This document shows, in pieces, positions 23,945 through 31,565 of a DNA stretch of 64,000 nt. Every line of letters begins with the position of its first letter. Within the stretch, counting starts at the first letter, position 1. The notes beneath the pieces were generated by a model. That model ran no database searches. It was not told the DNA's origin and saw only the letters and a list, made by a program, of their open reading frames with translations. Source of the stretch: Duganella sp. Root336D2 (lineage in GTDB: Bacteria; Pseudomonadota; Gammaproteobacteria; Burkholderiales; Burkholderiaceae_D); assembly GCF_001425005.1 (NCBI RefSeq), contig NZ_LMDB01000004.1, positions 62,001 through 126,000 of the forward strand. The letters are read 5' to 3'. Position numbers and translations under genes: made by a program.

Positions 23945-24813
23945 GATTGGGCCATTTTCGCAAAGGCGCGCTTGCCGATCATGATGGCCAGGCGCTGGAT
24001 CGGGTTGTTGTTGCCGCCGGGGCGCCAGGTGCGCACCAGCTGGTTGCGGTAGGCATCGAACTGCATGCCGTGCGGCGCCGCCCGCACATCGCCGCGCCCG
24101 AGCAGGATCTTGAGCGCTTCGGTGGCGGCGATGCCGGCGCACAGCTGGCAAGCCATGATGGTCGACGGCCCGCGCCGTTCGGCGAAATTGACGGCCGACG
24201 GCACCACCAGGTAGGGCCGGTGCAGGCCGGCCGGCGCCAGCCCGACCACAAAGCGGATCGCCTTGTCGCTTTCGGGCAGCTGGCCCCAGCCGAAATACTC
24301 TTCAAACGTCATCCGGCCCGGCAGGAAGTTCAGCAGCGCCGCGCCCATGCCCAGCGGCGCCACGGTGGTGGCCGGGATGCCGCGCGCGGCGCACAGGGCG
24401 AAGGTCTGCTGGCGGATGTCGAAGGCGAAGAAGTCGAGGCTGTCGATGTAAATGTCGACGCCGTCGAAAAATGCCTCGAGGTTGCCGGCATTGATTCCGT
24501 CCGGGAAGGTCTTGATCTCGAGTTCGGGATTGACGTCGCGCGCCATGCGCGCCATCACGTCGATCTTCGGCAAGCCGCGCGTCGATTGCATGGCGCCGAC
24601 CTGGCGGTTGAAGTTGGCCAGGTCGAATTTGTCGAAGTCGGCAATGTGGAAGGAGCCGACGCCCAGGCGTACCAGGGTCATCAGGTGCACGCCGCCGACG
24701 CCGCCGGCGCCGGCAATGGCCACCCGCTTGCCGCGCAGGCTGGCCTGCTCGGCTTCGGTGACCCAGCCGATATTGCGGGCAAAGGCCTTGCTGTAGATGA
24801 AGGGGTCGCTCAT
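23941..24813 (-). CDS. ThiF/MoeB-family E1-like adenylating protein
   Basis: This 290-residue protein has the E1 nucleotide motif VAIAGAGGVGG (31-41), the acidic DFDKFDLANFNRQ stretch (59-71) with the conserved Arg70, and further conserved DSLDFFAFDIRQ. E1-like proteins adenylate a C-terminal carboxylate before amide or thioester formation. There is no ubiquitin-like or ThiS-like partner in the window. The neighbours are an N-acyltransferase of FeeM type, a TPR lipoprotein, and a nitroreductase coupled by ATGA. It could activate an N-acyl amino acid; this is inference. Confidence 0.9.
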   Translation of the reverse strand: MSDPFIYSKAFARNIGWVTEAEQASLRGKRVAIAGAGGVGGVHLMTLVRLGVGSFHIADFDKFDLANFNRQVGAMQSTRGLPKIDVMARMARDVNPELEIKTFPDGINAGNLEAFFDGVDIYIDSLDFFAFDIRQQTFALCAARGIPATTVAPLGMGAALLNFLPGRMTFEEYFGWGQLPESDKAIRFVVGLAPAGLHRPYLVVPSAVNFAERRGPSTIMACQLCAGIAATEALKILLGRGDVRAAPHGMQFDAYRNQLVRTWRPGGNNNPIQRLAIMIGKRAFAKMAQS

Positions 24814-24818
24814 CGCGC

Positions 24819-27608
24819 TTAACTGCCGTTCAGGACTTTCAGCAAAGCAATGGCATCGTCCAGGTGCGGGAACGAGGTGCCGGCAGCCACCAGTTTTTCC
24901 AGCTCCACCCGGGCGCCCTTCTTGTCGCCCGACTGGCTGAGCGCAACCGCCAGGTGGTAGCGCAGCATGGCATTGGCCGGCTGCAGCGTGCTGGCGCGCT
25001 TGAGCAGCGGCAGCGCGCGCCCGGTGTCGCCCTTGCCCACCAGCAGCCAGCCGGTGGTATCGAGCACGGCCGGGCTGTCCGGCGCCGCCTTCAGCGCCTT
25101 CTCGGCCGTGGCCATGGCGCGCGGGTCTTTCATCTGGCTGTAGGCCCAGGCCAGGTTGTTCAGCGCCACCGGGCTGTCGGGCGCGGTCTTCAATACCAGC
25201 TCGAGGTCGGCCGCCGCAGCGGCATACTGCTGGCGCGACAGGGCCAGTTCGGCCGCATACATGGCGGCGGCCAGGTCGCCCGGCTGTTCCTTGCGGTGCT
25301 GTGCCAGGCGCTGGTCGGCGTCGCGTGGCAGGCCCGCTGCCAGCAGGGTGCGGTGCAGGGCCAGCAGGATGCGGCCGTCCTTTTCATAGCCATAGGCCGT
25401 TTCGTACAGCGCCACCGCTTCCTTGTATTTCTGCTGGCGCGCCAGCAGGTCGCCTTCCAGCACATAGCCGGCCGCCTGCTGCCCTTCTTCCTTCTGCATC
25501 TGGCGCGCGATGGCCAGGACTTCGGCCGGGCGGTTCTGCTGCTGGGCGATTTCCGCCAGCGCCAGGCGCGCCGGGCGGTATTTCGGGTCGATCGCCAGCA
25601 CTTTTTTCAAGTCGCTGCTGGCGGCCGCGGCATTTTTCAGCATCAGGTGGGCGGTTGCCATGCCGAACCAGGCGCGCAGCGATTTCGGTTCCAGCTGCAC
25701 CATCTTGCCGAAGCTTTCCAGGGCGCCGCTGGCGTCCTTGTTGGCCAACTGCACCTGGCCCAGCAATTCGGCCAGGTAGGGGCTGGCAGGATCGTCCAGC
25801 TGCAGCTGGCGCGCCAGTGTGCTGGCCTTGGCGACCTGCCCGGCCTGCAGGTAGGCATGGGCCAGGCGCGTGCCCAGCTCGCTGGCCTTGGGCTTTTCCG
25901 CCACCGCTTTTTCCAGCCAGCCGAGCGCTTCCCCGCCCTTGCCCTGCTGGCTGGAAATATCGGCCAGCGCCGTCATGGCGCCGACATTGTGCGGGTCGTG
26001 CTGCAGCACGATGGCGAAACGCTGGCGGGCCGCTTCCGGCTGCTTGTCCTGCAAGTCGAGCTGGGCCAGGTTCAGGTTGGCGGCCAGGTGGTTCGGCTGC
26101 AGGGCCACGGCTTTCTCAAAGGCCGCGCGCGCCGCCGGCGCGTTCTTCTGCGCCAGGTAAATGCCGCCTTCCAGGTTGCGCACCACGGCGCTGTCCTTCT
26201 GGCTGGCGTGGTAAGCCTTGATTGCCGCCAGCGCCTTGTCGTAGCGGCGCATGCTGATTTCGGTGTGGATCAGGTAGAGCGCGGCCTGCTCCGACTTGGG
26301 GTCGAGCTCGGTGGCCCGCTGCAGCTGCTCAAGCGCCTTGTCATACTGGCGCTGGCCCAGCTGGGCCAGCCCGATCGACAAGTGCAGCGTCGCTTCATTG
26401 GGCAGCACCTGCGCCGCCTGTTCGAAATACTGCAAGGCCGCAGCGTAGTCCTTGTTGCGCAGGTTCGATTCGCCGGCCAGCACCAGCAGCTGCGGGTCCT
26501 TGGCGCCGCTGCGCAGCAACGGCGCCAGGGCTGCCGCCGCTTCAGCCGGCTGCCTGGTGGCCAGCAGGGACTGCGCCAGCAGTTTGCGCGCAAACAGGTC
26601 TTCCGGGAATTTCTCCAGGTAGGCGTTCAGGTAGCCCTGCGCCGCGGTGGCATTGCCCAGCTTGAGTTCGTTGGCCCCTGCCAGCAGCACGGTCGGCATA
26701 TGGCCGGGCGCCACCTTCAGCAGCTTGAGCAGGCTGGCCTGCGCTTCGCTATGCTTGCCCTGGGTGTGGTCGAGCAGGGCTTGCAGGTAGAGCGCATGCG
26801 GGGTGTCCGGGTGCAGCTTGTCGAGTTCGCCGATATCGGCCTTGGCGGCGTCGAATTTCTTGAGCGCGATTTCAAGGTCGGTGCGCTCGACGCGGGCCAG
26901 CAGGTGGTCGGGCTGTACGCCGAGGGCCCGGCCCAGCGCCGCCAGCGCGGCCTCGCTCTGGCCCAGCTTGCGCAGCAGCGCAGCCTGGTAGCGCAGCACG
27001 GCCAGGTCTTGCGGATGGCTGCGCTGCGCCTGTTCGGCCAGCGCCACCGCGCCGGCGCTATCGCCAGCCCGCTGGGCCAGGCGCGCCTGGCCCAGCAGCG
27101 CATTCGCCTGGCCGGGTTCGCCGGCCAGCGCTTGCGCATAAGCTTCCCTGGCCTTGGCGCTGTCGCCCAGCACCAGCCAGGCATCGCCGCGCAGCGCCAG
27201 CAGGGCCGGCTTGGCATGGGCCGCGTCGGCGCTGCTTTCATCGAGCGCTTGCTGCGCCTTGTCCTGCGCCAGCAAGGCGCGCAGCAGCTGCGGCAAGGCG
27301 CGGACGCGCTCGATATTGAGGCCGAGCGCCTTGCGGATTTCCTTTTCAGCCAGGGCGGGCTCGTTGTTGTCGTTGTAGACGCGCGCCAGCAGCAAGCGGA
27401 TTTCGCCGTCCTGCGGGCTCTTGTCGGCGGCGTTCTTGAGCTGGATCAGGGCCGCCTTGCTGTCGCCCTTCTGCAGATACTGCTGGGCTTCCGTCATCAG
27501 CGTGGCGCTGGTTTCGGACTTGAGGCAGCCGGACAGGCCGACAGCCAGCATCAGGCTGCCGAAGATGGCGAGGGCGCGCTGCGCCCCCCGGTTCTCGCGA
27601 CGTGGCAT
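24819..27608 (-). CDS. TPR-repeat lipoprotein of the PrsT type (paralogue 1)
   Basis: This 929-residue outer-membrane lipoprotein has an N-terminal signal ending LAVGLSGC-LKSE (lipidated Cys about 28). The rest, to the end, is a long superhelix of about 25 tetratricopeptide repeats (for example YDKALEQLQRATELDPKS). It resembles TIGR02917, the PEP-CTERM system TPR lipoprotein, and is a paralogue of the gene at 28783. The ATG at 27608 is used because the longer frame breaks the signal peptide. In related export systems such proteins guide polysaccharide through the periplasm to the outer-membrane pore. It lies between the FeeM-like gene and thiF, with 5 bases to the latter. Confidence 0.92.
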   Translation of the reverse strand: MPRRENRGAQRALAIFGSLMLAVGLSGCLKSETSATLMTEAQQYLQKGDSKAALIQLKNAADKSPQDGEIRLLLARVYNDNNEPALAEKEIRKALGLNIERVRALPQLLRALLAQDKAQQALDESSADAAHAKPALLALRGDAWLVLGDSAKAREAYAQALAGEPGQANALLGQARLAQRAGDSAGAVALAEQAQRSHPQDLAVLRYQAALLRKLGQSEAALAALGRALGVQPDHLLARVERTDLEIALKKFDAAKADIGELDKLHPDTPHALYLQALLDHTQGKHSEAQASLLKLLKVAPGHMPTVLLAGANELKLGNATAAQGYLNAYLEKFPEDLFARKLLAQSLLATRQPAEAAAALAPLLRSGAKDPQLLVLAGESNLRNKDYAAALQYFEQAAQVLPNEATLHLSIGLAQLGQRQYDKALEQLQRATELDPKSEQAALYLIHTEISMRRYDKALAAIKAYHASQKDSAVVRNLEGGIYLAQKNAPAARAAFEKAVALQPNHLAANLNLAQLDLQDKQPEAARQRFAIVLQHDPHNVGAMTALADISSQQGKGGEALGWLEKAVAEKPKASELGTRLAHAYLQAGQVAKASTLARQLQLDDPASPYLAELLGQVQLANKDASGALESFGKMVQLEPKSLRAWFGMATAHLMLKNAAAASSDLKKVLAIDPKYRPARLALAEIAQQQNRPAEVLAIARQMQKEEGQQAAGYVLEGDLLARQQKYKEAVALYETAYGYEKDGRILLALHRTLLAAGLPRDADQRLAQHRKEQPGDLAAAMYAAELALSRQQYAAAAADLELVLKTAPDSPVALNNLAWAYSQMKDPRAMATAEKALKAAPDSPAVLDTTGWLLVGKGDTGRALPLLKRASTLQPANAMLRYHLAVALSQSGDKKGARVELEKLVAAGTSFPHLDDAIALLKVLNGS

Positions 27609-27634
27609 GGAAACCCCTGCATGGTGGTCAGGAT

Positions 27635-27661
27635 ATTGACAATACCACAATAATTGTCAAT
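27635..27661. promoter_or_regulatory. Palindromic operator-like site upstream of the first TPR lipoprotein gene
   Basis: ATTGACAAT (27635-27643), nine bases, ATTGTCAAT (27653-27661): perfect 9-bp arms. On the minus strand its left arm contains TTGACA, which with AATATC 17 bases further on could form a weak sigma-70 promoter for the gene starting at 27608. A repressor bound here would cover the -35. It is followed by two 12-base copies of TCAATnGACTAT (27657-27668 and 27675-27686, 18 bases apart). Confidence 0.45.
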
Positions 27662-27682
27662 CGACTATCAAATCTCAATAGA

Positions 27683-28444
27683 CTATTGGAGGTTCTTCAG
27701 GCGCTGCACAATGCCGCATTCTTCACGCGGCGAATAGAACAGCGGATAGAAGGAACGCGCCGCCATCGCCACTTCCGCGCCCTGGCCGCCGTATTTTTCA
27801 ATCTGTTCGCTGACATGGGCCAGTTCGACCACCAGCAGGTAGGCCGGCGCATCGACGCGCGGATTGGTCTTCAGTTCGCCCAGCCGTTTGAAGCCGAGCA
27901 TGGCTTCGTAGAAGCGCCGGTGGCGCGGGTTGATTTCGATGAAGATGTGGGTGCAGTGGTGCAGGTCGCGCGCGTAAATCACCGACAGGTGGAACAGCGA
28001 TGCCATCTGCGACTTGCTGCCGCCATTGTCGAAAGCGAGCTTGGTGATCTCGCACACGCGGGCGCCCGGGATCATGCGCACCGAATCGACCTCTTCCTTG
28101 AAAATTTCATCGGCCATGATGCCGATCGAAGAGTCCAGCCCGAGGGTCAGGGTACCGACCACTTCGCCCTTGTCGCTGGCGGTCAGCGTGATCCGGTTCG
28201 GATCATCGCTGAGTTTATGGGTCCCGGCATAGCCACGCCAGGAGTACATTTTGTTGATTAGCAGGCTAGCCTTGCTGCGGCCTTCAACCGTATCGATCAT
28301 GCGTATACCAAAAGATTTTTCGTCGGTGACCAGGTCTTCCATATTTTCCGGAAGCAAGTCCTCGAGCGTGGCGCGCGCATGGGAGTCGGCTGGAGTCTTC
28401 CGGATGGGCTCGGCTTCCAGCACAGGGATGGCAGTTCCATTCAT
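27683..28444 (-). CDS. PEP-CTERM/exosortase-associated N-acyltransferase (FeeM-like)
   Basis: This 253-residue protein resembles the exosortase-associated acyltransferase family TIGR03694, a GNAT-fold group related to N-acyl amino acid synthase FeeM and to acyl-homoserine-lactone synthases. Visible blocks are INKMYSWRGYAG (about 62-73), ITLTASDKGEVVGTLTLGLDS (about 84-104), VCEITKLAFD (conserved glutamate and lysine) and FIEINPRHRRFYEAMLGF, the acyl-binding and catalytic region. It should join a fatty acyl chain from ACP or CoA to an amine. The ribosome-binding site AAAGGAGG is strong. The long leader carries two hairpins. The operon it heads contains E1-like and nitroreductase genes. Confidence 0.9.
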   Translation of the reverse strand: MNGTAIPVLEAEPIRKTPADSHARATLEDLLPENMEDLVTDEKSFGIRMIDTVEGRSKASLLINKMYSWRGYAGTHKLSDDPNRITLTASDKGEVVGTLTLGLDSSIGIMADEIFKEEVDSVRMIPGARVCEITKLAFDNGGSKSQMASLFHLSVIYARDLHHCTHIFIEINPRHRRFYEAMLGFKRLGELKTNPRVDAPAYLLVVELAHVSEQIEKYGGQGAEVAMAARSFYPLFYSPREECGIVQRLKNLQ

Positions 28445-28466
28445 GGCTCTTCCTCCTTTGGTACCC

Positions 28467-28525
28467 GCAAGCCTTACGGCTTGCCACTACCAATGAGCAC
28501 GGCGAGCGGCGCGGACGCCGTGCTC
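28467..28525 (-). promoter_or_regulatory. Two hairpins in the leader of the FeeM-like acyltransferase gene
   Basis: GCAAGCC / GGCTTGC (28467-28473 and 28478-28484, 4-base loop) and GAGCACGGCG / CGCCGTGCTC (28495-28504 and 28516-28525, 11-base loop). The first ends only a few bases before the AAAGGAGG ribosome-binding site, so it could affect translation; the stronger 10-bp stem could attenuate or protect the transcript. Neither is followed by a T-run on the minus strand. Confidence 0.45.
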
Positions 28526-28692
28526 AACGGCAAAATATAGTTGATTACACTTGCGGGGGTGCGCACGATTGATGCCGGGACGAAAATGTATCGGGTTGCA
28601 AGTGAGTTATGTAAAAATTACTAACTTTCTACATGTTGGCATGGCAGCGCCCGCTGCACAATACCTGTGAAGTAAATGTTGGGAAAATGACT

Positions 28693-28716
28693 CTATTGTT
28701 TTCGATAACACAATAG
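28693..28716. promoter_or_regulatory. Operator-like palindrome CTATTGT-N10-ACAATAG
   Basis: Perfect 7-bp arms (28693-28699 and 28710-28716) in an AT-rich stretch between the PrsT-like gene and the FeeM-like gene. The geometry fits a dimeric regulator, and the loop has no obvious RNA-structure value. Function unknown. Confidence 0.3.
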
Positions 28717-28734
28717 GCGTAGAGGAGGGGGTGG

Positions 28735-28758
28735 CCGCACGCGGCTGCGCGCGTGCGG
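28735..28758. terminator. GC-rich hairpin after the PrsT-like gene
   Basis: CCGCACGCG (28735-28743) pairs with CGCGTGCGG (28750-28758), 6-base loop, 24 bases beyond the lipoprotein stop. The following T-run (GTTTTA) is on the plus-strand side, so for the leftward transcript it is a hairpin without a U-tract; it may still stabilise the 3' end. Confidence 0.4.
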
Positions 28759-28782
28759 GTTTTACTGCGCAGAAGTTGCTAG

Positions 28783-31539
28783 TTATTCAAATTGCTTTTG
28801 CAAGTTACGTGCTTCGTCGGTCTGGGCGAAGCGTGCATCGGCCATGGCGGCCTGCAGTTCCTTGCGGGCGCCCGCCTTGTCGCCCTTTTTCCACAGCGCC
28901 GCCGCATAGTGGCCGCGGATGTCGGACGCCTTGGGCGCCAGGTCGCTGGCCTTCTTCAGCACCGTCAGTGCGCGCTCGAGCTGGTTCTGCTCGGCCAGGA
29001 TCCAGCCCAGGGTATCCATGACGGTCGGGTTGTCGCCGGCCAGTTGCTGGGCCTTCTCGGCCGTCGCCAGGGCGCGCTTGTCCTTGTCCTGCTGGTAGGC
29101 CCAGGCCAGGTTGTTGAGCGCCATGGCGTTGTCCGGCATCTTGGCAATCACGCTTTCCAGCTGGCCGATGGCGGCTTTGTATTGCTTGGCGGCCAGGTTT
29201 TGCTCGGCAGCATACATCAGGCCCAAAGGCTCGTCCGGATGCGCCTTGCGCCAGGCGGCGATCTGGGCATCGGCTTCGGCGCCGCGGTTGGCCGCGCGCA
29301 GTGCCGCACTGAGCTTGAGCACCAGGTCCGGCCGCGCCGCCAGTGCGAACGCTTGCTGGTAAGGCGCCACGGCCAGCGCCGGTTTGCTGGCGCGCATCTG
29401 CAAGTCGCCTTCGAGCAGGAAGCCGCTGGGCTGCTTGGGCTGGGATTTTTGCAGGCTGCGCGCCACGGCCAGCGCATCGTCCGGCTTGTTCTGCAGCAGG
29501 GCCAGGTCCGCCTGCAGCATATGCGCCGGCACCGACCCCGGATCGAGGCCCAGCGCGCGCTTCACGCTCGACTGGGCGCCCGGCAAATCCTTTTTCTGCA
29601 CCTGGACGCTGGCCAGGTAAAGCTGGGGCTGCGGCAGCTTCGGCGCCACGCTGACCAGCTTGCTATAGCTTTCATAGGCGCCATCGGTGTCGCCGGTCAT
29701 CTGCTGCGCGCGGCCCATCATTTCCAGCGCCAGCGGCGCTGCCGGATGCACGATCAGCACATTGCGCATATGCGCCACCGCCTTGGCCGGCTGGCGCGTC
29801 TGCAGGTAGTAGCCGGCCAGGCGCACCGCCGGCACCAGCGCATCGGGGTCGACGGTGGCGGCTTTTTCCAGCCATTGGGCGGCTTCGTCGCGCTGCTTGG
29901 CGCGCTCGGCCAGTTGCGCCAGCGCCGTCATGGCCGGGACATTGTCCTTGTCCTTGTCCAGCAGTTTCAGCAAGTGCTGGCGCGCGGCATCGGGCTTTTG
30001 CTCCATCATTTCAAGCTGCGCCAGGTTGACCACCGTGGCATAGCTGGCCGGCGCCAGTTCCACCGCCTTGCCGAAGGCGGCGCGGGCGCCGGCCTTGTCC
30101 TGCTTGGCCAGCAGCACGTGGCCGCGCAAGACGTGCAGTTCAGCATCCTTGCCATGCTTGCCATCCTGTTTGGCCAGCACGGCCAGGGCCTGGTCGTAGT
30201 TGCCCATGGCCAGCTGGGTGCGCGCCAGCGCAGTCGCGGCCGGCAGCGAGTCGGGCTCCAGCTCGAGCGCCTTCTGCAGCATGGCCAGGCCTTTGTCGCG
30301 CTCGCCCAGCGCGATGCGGGCTCCGCCCAGGGCAATATAGCTGGCGGCGCGTTTCGGGTTGAGCGCGACGGCTTGCTCCAGCAGGGCGGCGGCCTTGGCC
30401 GGTTCGCGCTGCAGCATATGGGCTTGCGCCGACAGTTCCAGCAGGCTGCCATCGCTGACCTGGCCCTTCAGCACCGGTTCCAGCACTTTCTGCGCTTCCG
30501 CCGGGTTGTTGCCGCGCAACAGCGTGGCCGCCAGCAGCTTGCGGGCAAACTCATTGCCCGGCTGCATTTCGAGATAGGTGCGCAACTTGGCCTCGCCCTG
30601 CTTCAGCGTGCCGAGCTGGAAATCGACCGCGCCCGAGAGCAGCAGGCTCGGCGCATGTTTGGCCGCGCCTTTGGCTATGGTTTGCAGGTTGTCGCGCGCT
30701 GCCGTGTAATTGCCGCGCGAATAGTCGAGCAGGGCCTGGGTGTACAAGGTGGTCAGGCTGCGCGGCGCGGTCTTCTTGGCGGCATTGATGGCGGCCTGGG
30801 CGGAATCGAGCTTGCCGGCCACGATGTCGAGGTAAGCCTGCTCCAGGTTGGCGCCGCTATTGGTCGGGTCCAGCTTGAGTACTTCGGCAAAGGCGGCGCG
30901 CGCCTCTTCCGGCTTGGACTGGGCGCGCAGCAGCTCGCCCTTGAACGTCAGCGCATTGATATTGCCGCCGTCCTTGGCGATGGCCTGCTCGGCCAGCGCG
31001 CGCGCGCCCTCCAGGTCGTTGCCGATGGCCGCCAGGCGCGCCATGCCGGTCAGCGCGTCTGCGCTGTTGGGTTCGGCATCCAGGGCGCTCTGGAATTGCT
31101 TTTTCGCCTCATCGAGCTTGCGCAGGCCGATCAGGGCCTCGCCGCGCACCGCCAGCATGGCCGGGCTTTGCTGGAACTTTTCCGTTTCATCGAGCATCTT
31201 CTGCATGTCGCCCAGGCGCAGCAAGGCCTCGGCCAGCAGCAGTTCGCTGTCCTGCGGCCGGTATTTCAATTCGAGCGCGCGGCGCGCTTCCTTTTCCGCC
31301 GACACCGGATCACCCAATTGCAGCGACAGCTTGCCCAGCTGGTAGCGCGCCTCGCCGTTGTTGGGGTCCTTGGCCAGCGCATTCTTGAGCTGGATCTGGG
31401 CGCCCTTGCGGTCGCCTTTCTGCTGCAGCTGCTTGGCATCGGCCAGCAGGCTTTCCGGGGTATCCGACTTGCAGCCGGCCAGCAGTGCGCTGGCGGCCAG
31501 GGTGGCGGCAACGGCCAGCCGGGTTACGCGATGTGCCAT
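28783..31539 (-). CDS. prsT: XrtA/PEP-CTERM system TPR-repeat lipoprotein PrsT
   Basis: This 918-residue lipoprotein has the signal MAHRVTRLAVAATLAASALLAGC (lipobox ALLAGC, Cys about 23) followed by KSDTPESLLADAKQ. The remainder is a continuous array of TPR repeats. It matches the PEP-CTERM TPR lipoprotein family TIGR02917. The ATG at 31539 (GAGGA just upstream) is used; the frame upstream overlaps the amidotransferase gene and gives no signal peptide. It closes the operon with acyl-CoA ligase, decarboxylase and amidotransferase. It probably sits at the outer membrane facing the periplasm and couples polysaccharide export or PEP-CTERM protein delivery. Confidence 0.93.
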   Translation of the reverse strand: MAHRVTRLAVAATLAASALLAGCKSDTPESLLADAKQLQQKGDRKGAQIQLKNALAKDPNNGEARYQLGKLSLQLGDPVSAEKEARRALELKYRPQDSELLLAEALLRLGDMQKMLDETEKFQQSPAMLAVRGEALIGLRKLDEAKKQFQSALDAEPNSADALTGMARLAAIGNDLEGARALAEQAIAKDGGNINALTFKGELLRAQSKPEEARAAFAEVLKLDPTNSGANLEQAYLDIVAGKLDSAQAAINAAKKTAPRSLTTLYTQALLDYSRGNYTAARDNLQTIAKGAAKHAPSLLLSGAVDFQLGTLKQGEAKLRTYLEMQPGNEFARKLLAATLLRGNNPAEAQKVLEPVLKGQVSDGSLLELSAQAHMLQREPAKAAALLEQAVALNPKRAASYIALGGARIALGERDKGLAMLQKALELEPDSLPAATALARTQLAMGNYDQALAVLAKQDGKHGKDAELHVLRGHVLLAKQDKAGARAAFGKAVELAPASYATVVNLAQLEMMEQKPDAARQHLLKLLDKDKDNVPAMTALAQLAERAKQRDEAAQWLEKAATVDPDALVPAVRLAGYYLQTRQPAKAVAHMRNVLIVHPAAPLALEMMGRAQQMTGDTDGAYESYSKLVSVAPKLPQPQLYLASVQVQKKDLPGAQSSVKRALGLDPGSVPAHMLQADLALLQNKPDDALAVARSLQKSQPKQPSGFLLEGDLQMRASKPALAVAPYQQAFALAARPDLVLKLSAALRAANRGAEADAQIAAWRKAHPDEPLGLMYAAEQNLAAKQYKAAIGQLESVIAKMPDNAMALNNLAWAYQQDKDKRALATAEKAQQLAGDNPTVMDTLGWILAEQNQLERALTVLKKASDLAPKASDIRGHYAAALWKKGDKAGARKELQAAMADARFAQTDEARNLQKQFE

Positions 31540-31565
31540 ATTGTCCTCAGTAAGCGTATCGTTTG

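Larger units (their letters stand above)
28445..28782. other. 338-bp intergenic region before the FeeM-like gene
   Basis: No gene is supported here. It holds, from the acyltransferase side: the strong ribosome-binding site; a 7-bp hairpin (28467-28484); a 10-bp hairpin (28495-28525); an AT-rich stretch at about 28580-28720, likely promoter DNA; a 7-bp palindrome (28693-28716); and a GC hairpin next to the end of the upstream lipoprotein gene (28735-28758). The GG-N10-GC at 28563-28576 on the minus strand is only a poor sigma-54 match. Confidence 0.6.

Noticed and set aside
24864..27653. A 929-codon open frame antisense to the first TPR lipoprotein gene
   Set aside because: Composition-driven shadow of the GC-rich gene: rich in Arg, Gln and Gly, no motif, and the sense protein has a lipobox and TPR repeats.
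28563..28576. GG-N10-GC pattern on the minus strand upstream of the FeeM-like gene
   Set aside because: Only GGCA and TGC match; -24 and -12 boxes are poor compared with the two accepted sigma-54 promoters.
28735..28758. Full rho-independent terminator for PrsT
   Set aside because: The T-run lies on the other side of the stem for the leftward transcript; kept only as a 3' hairpin.
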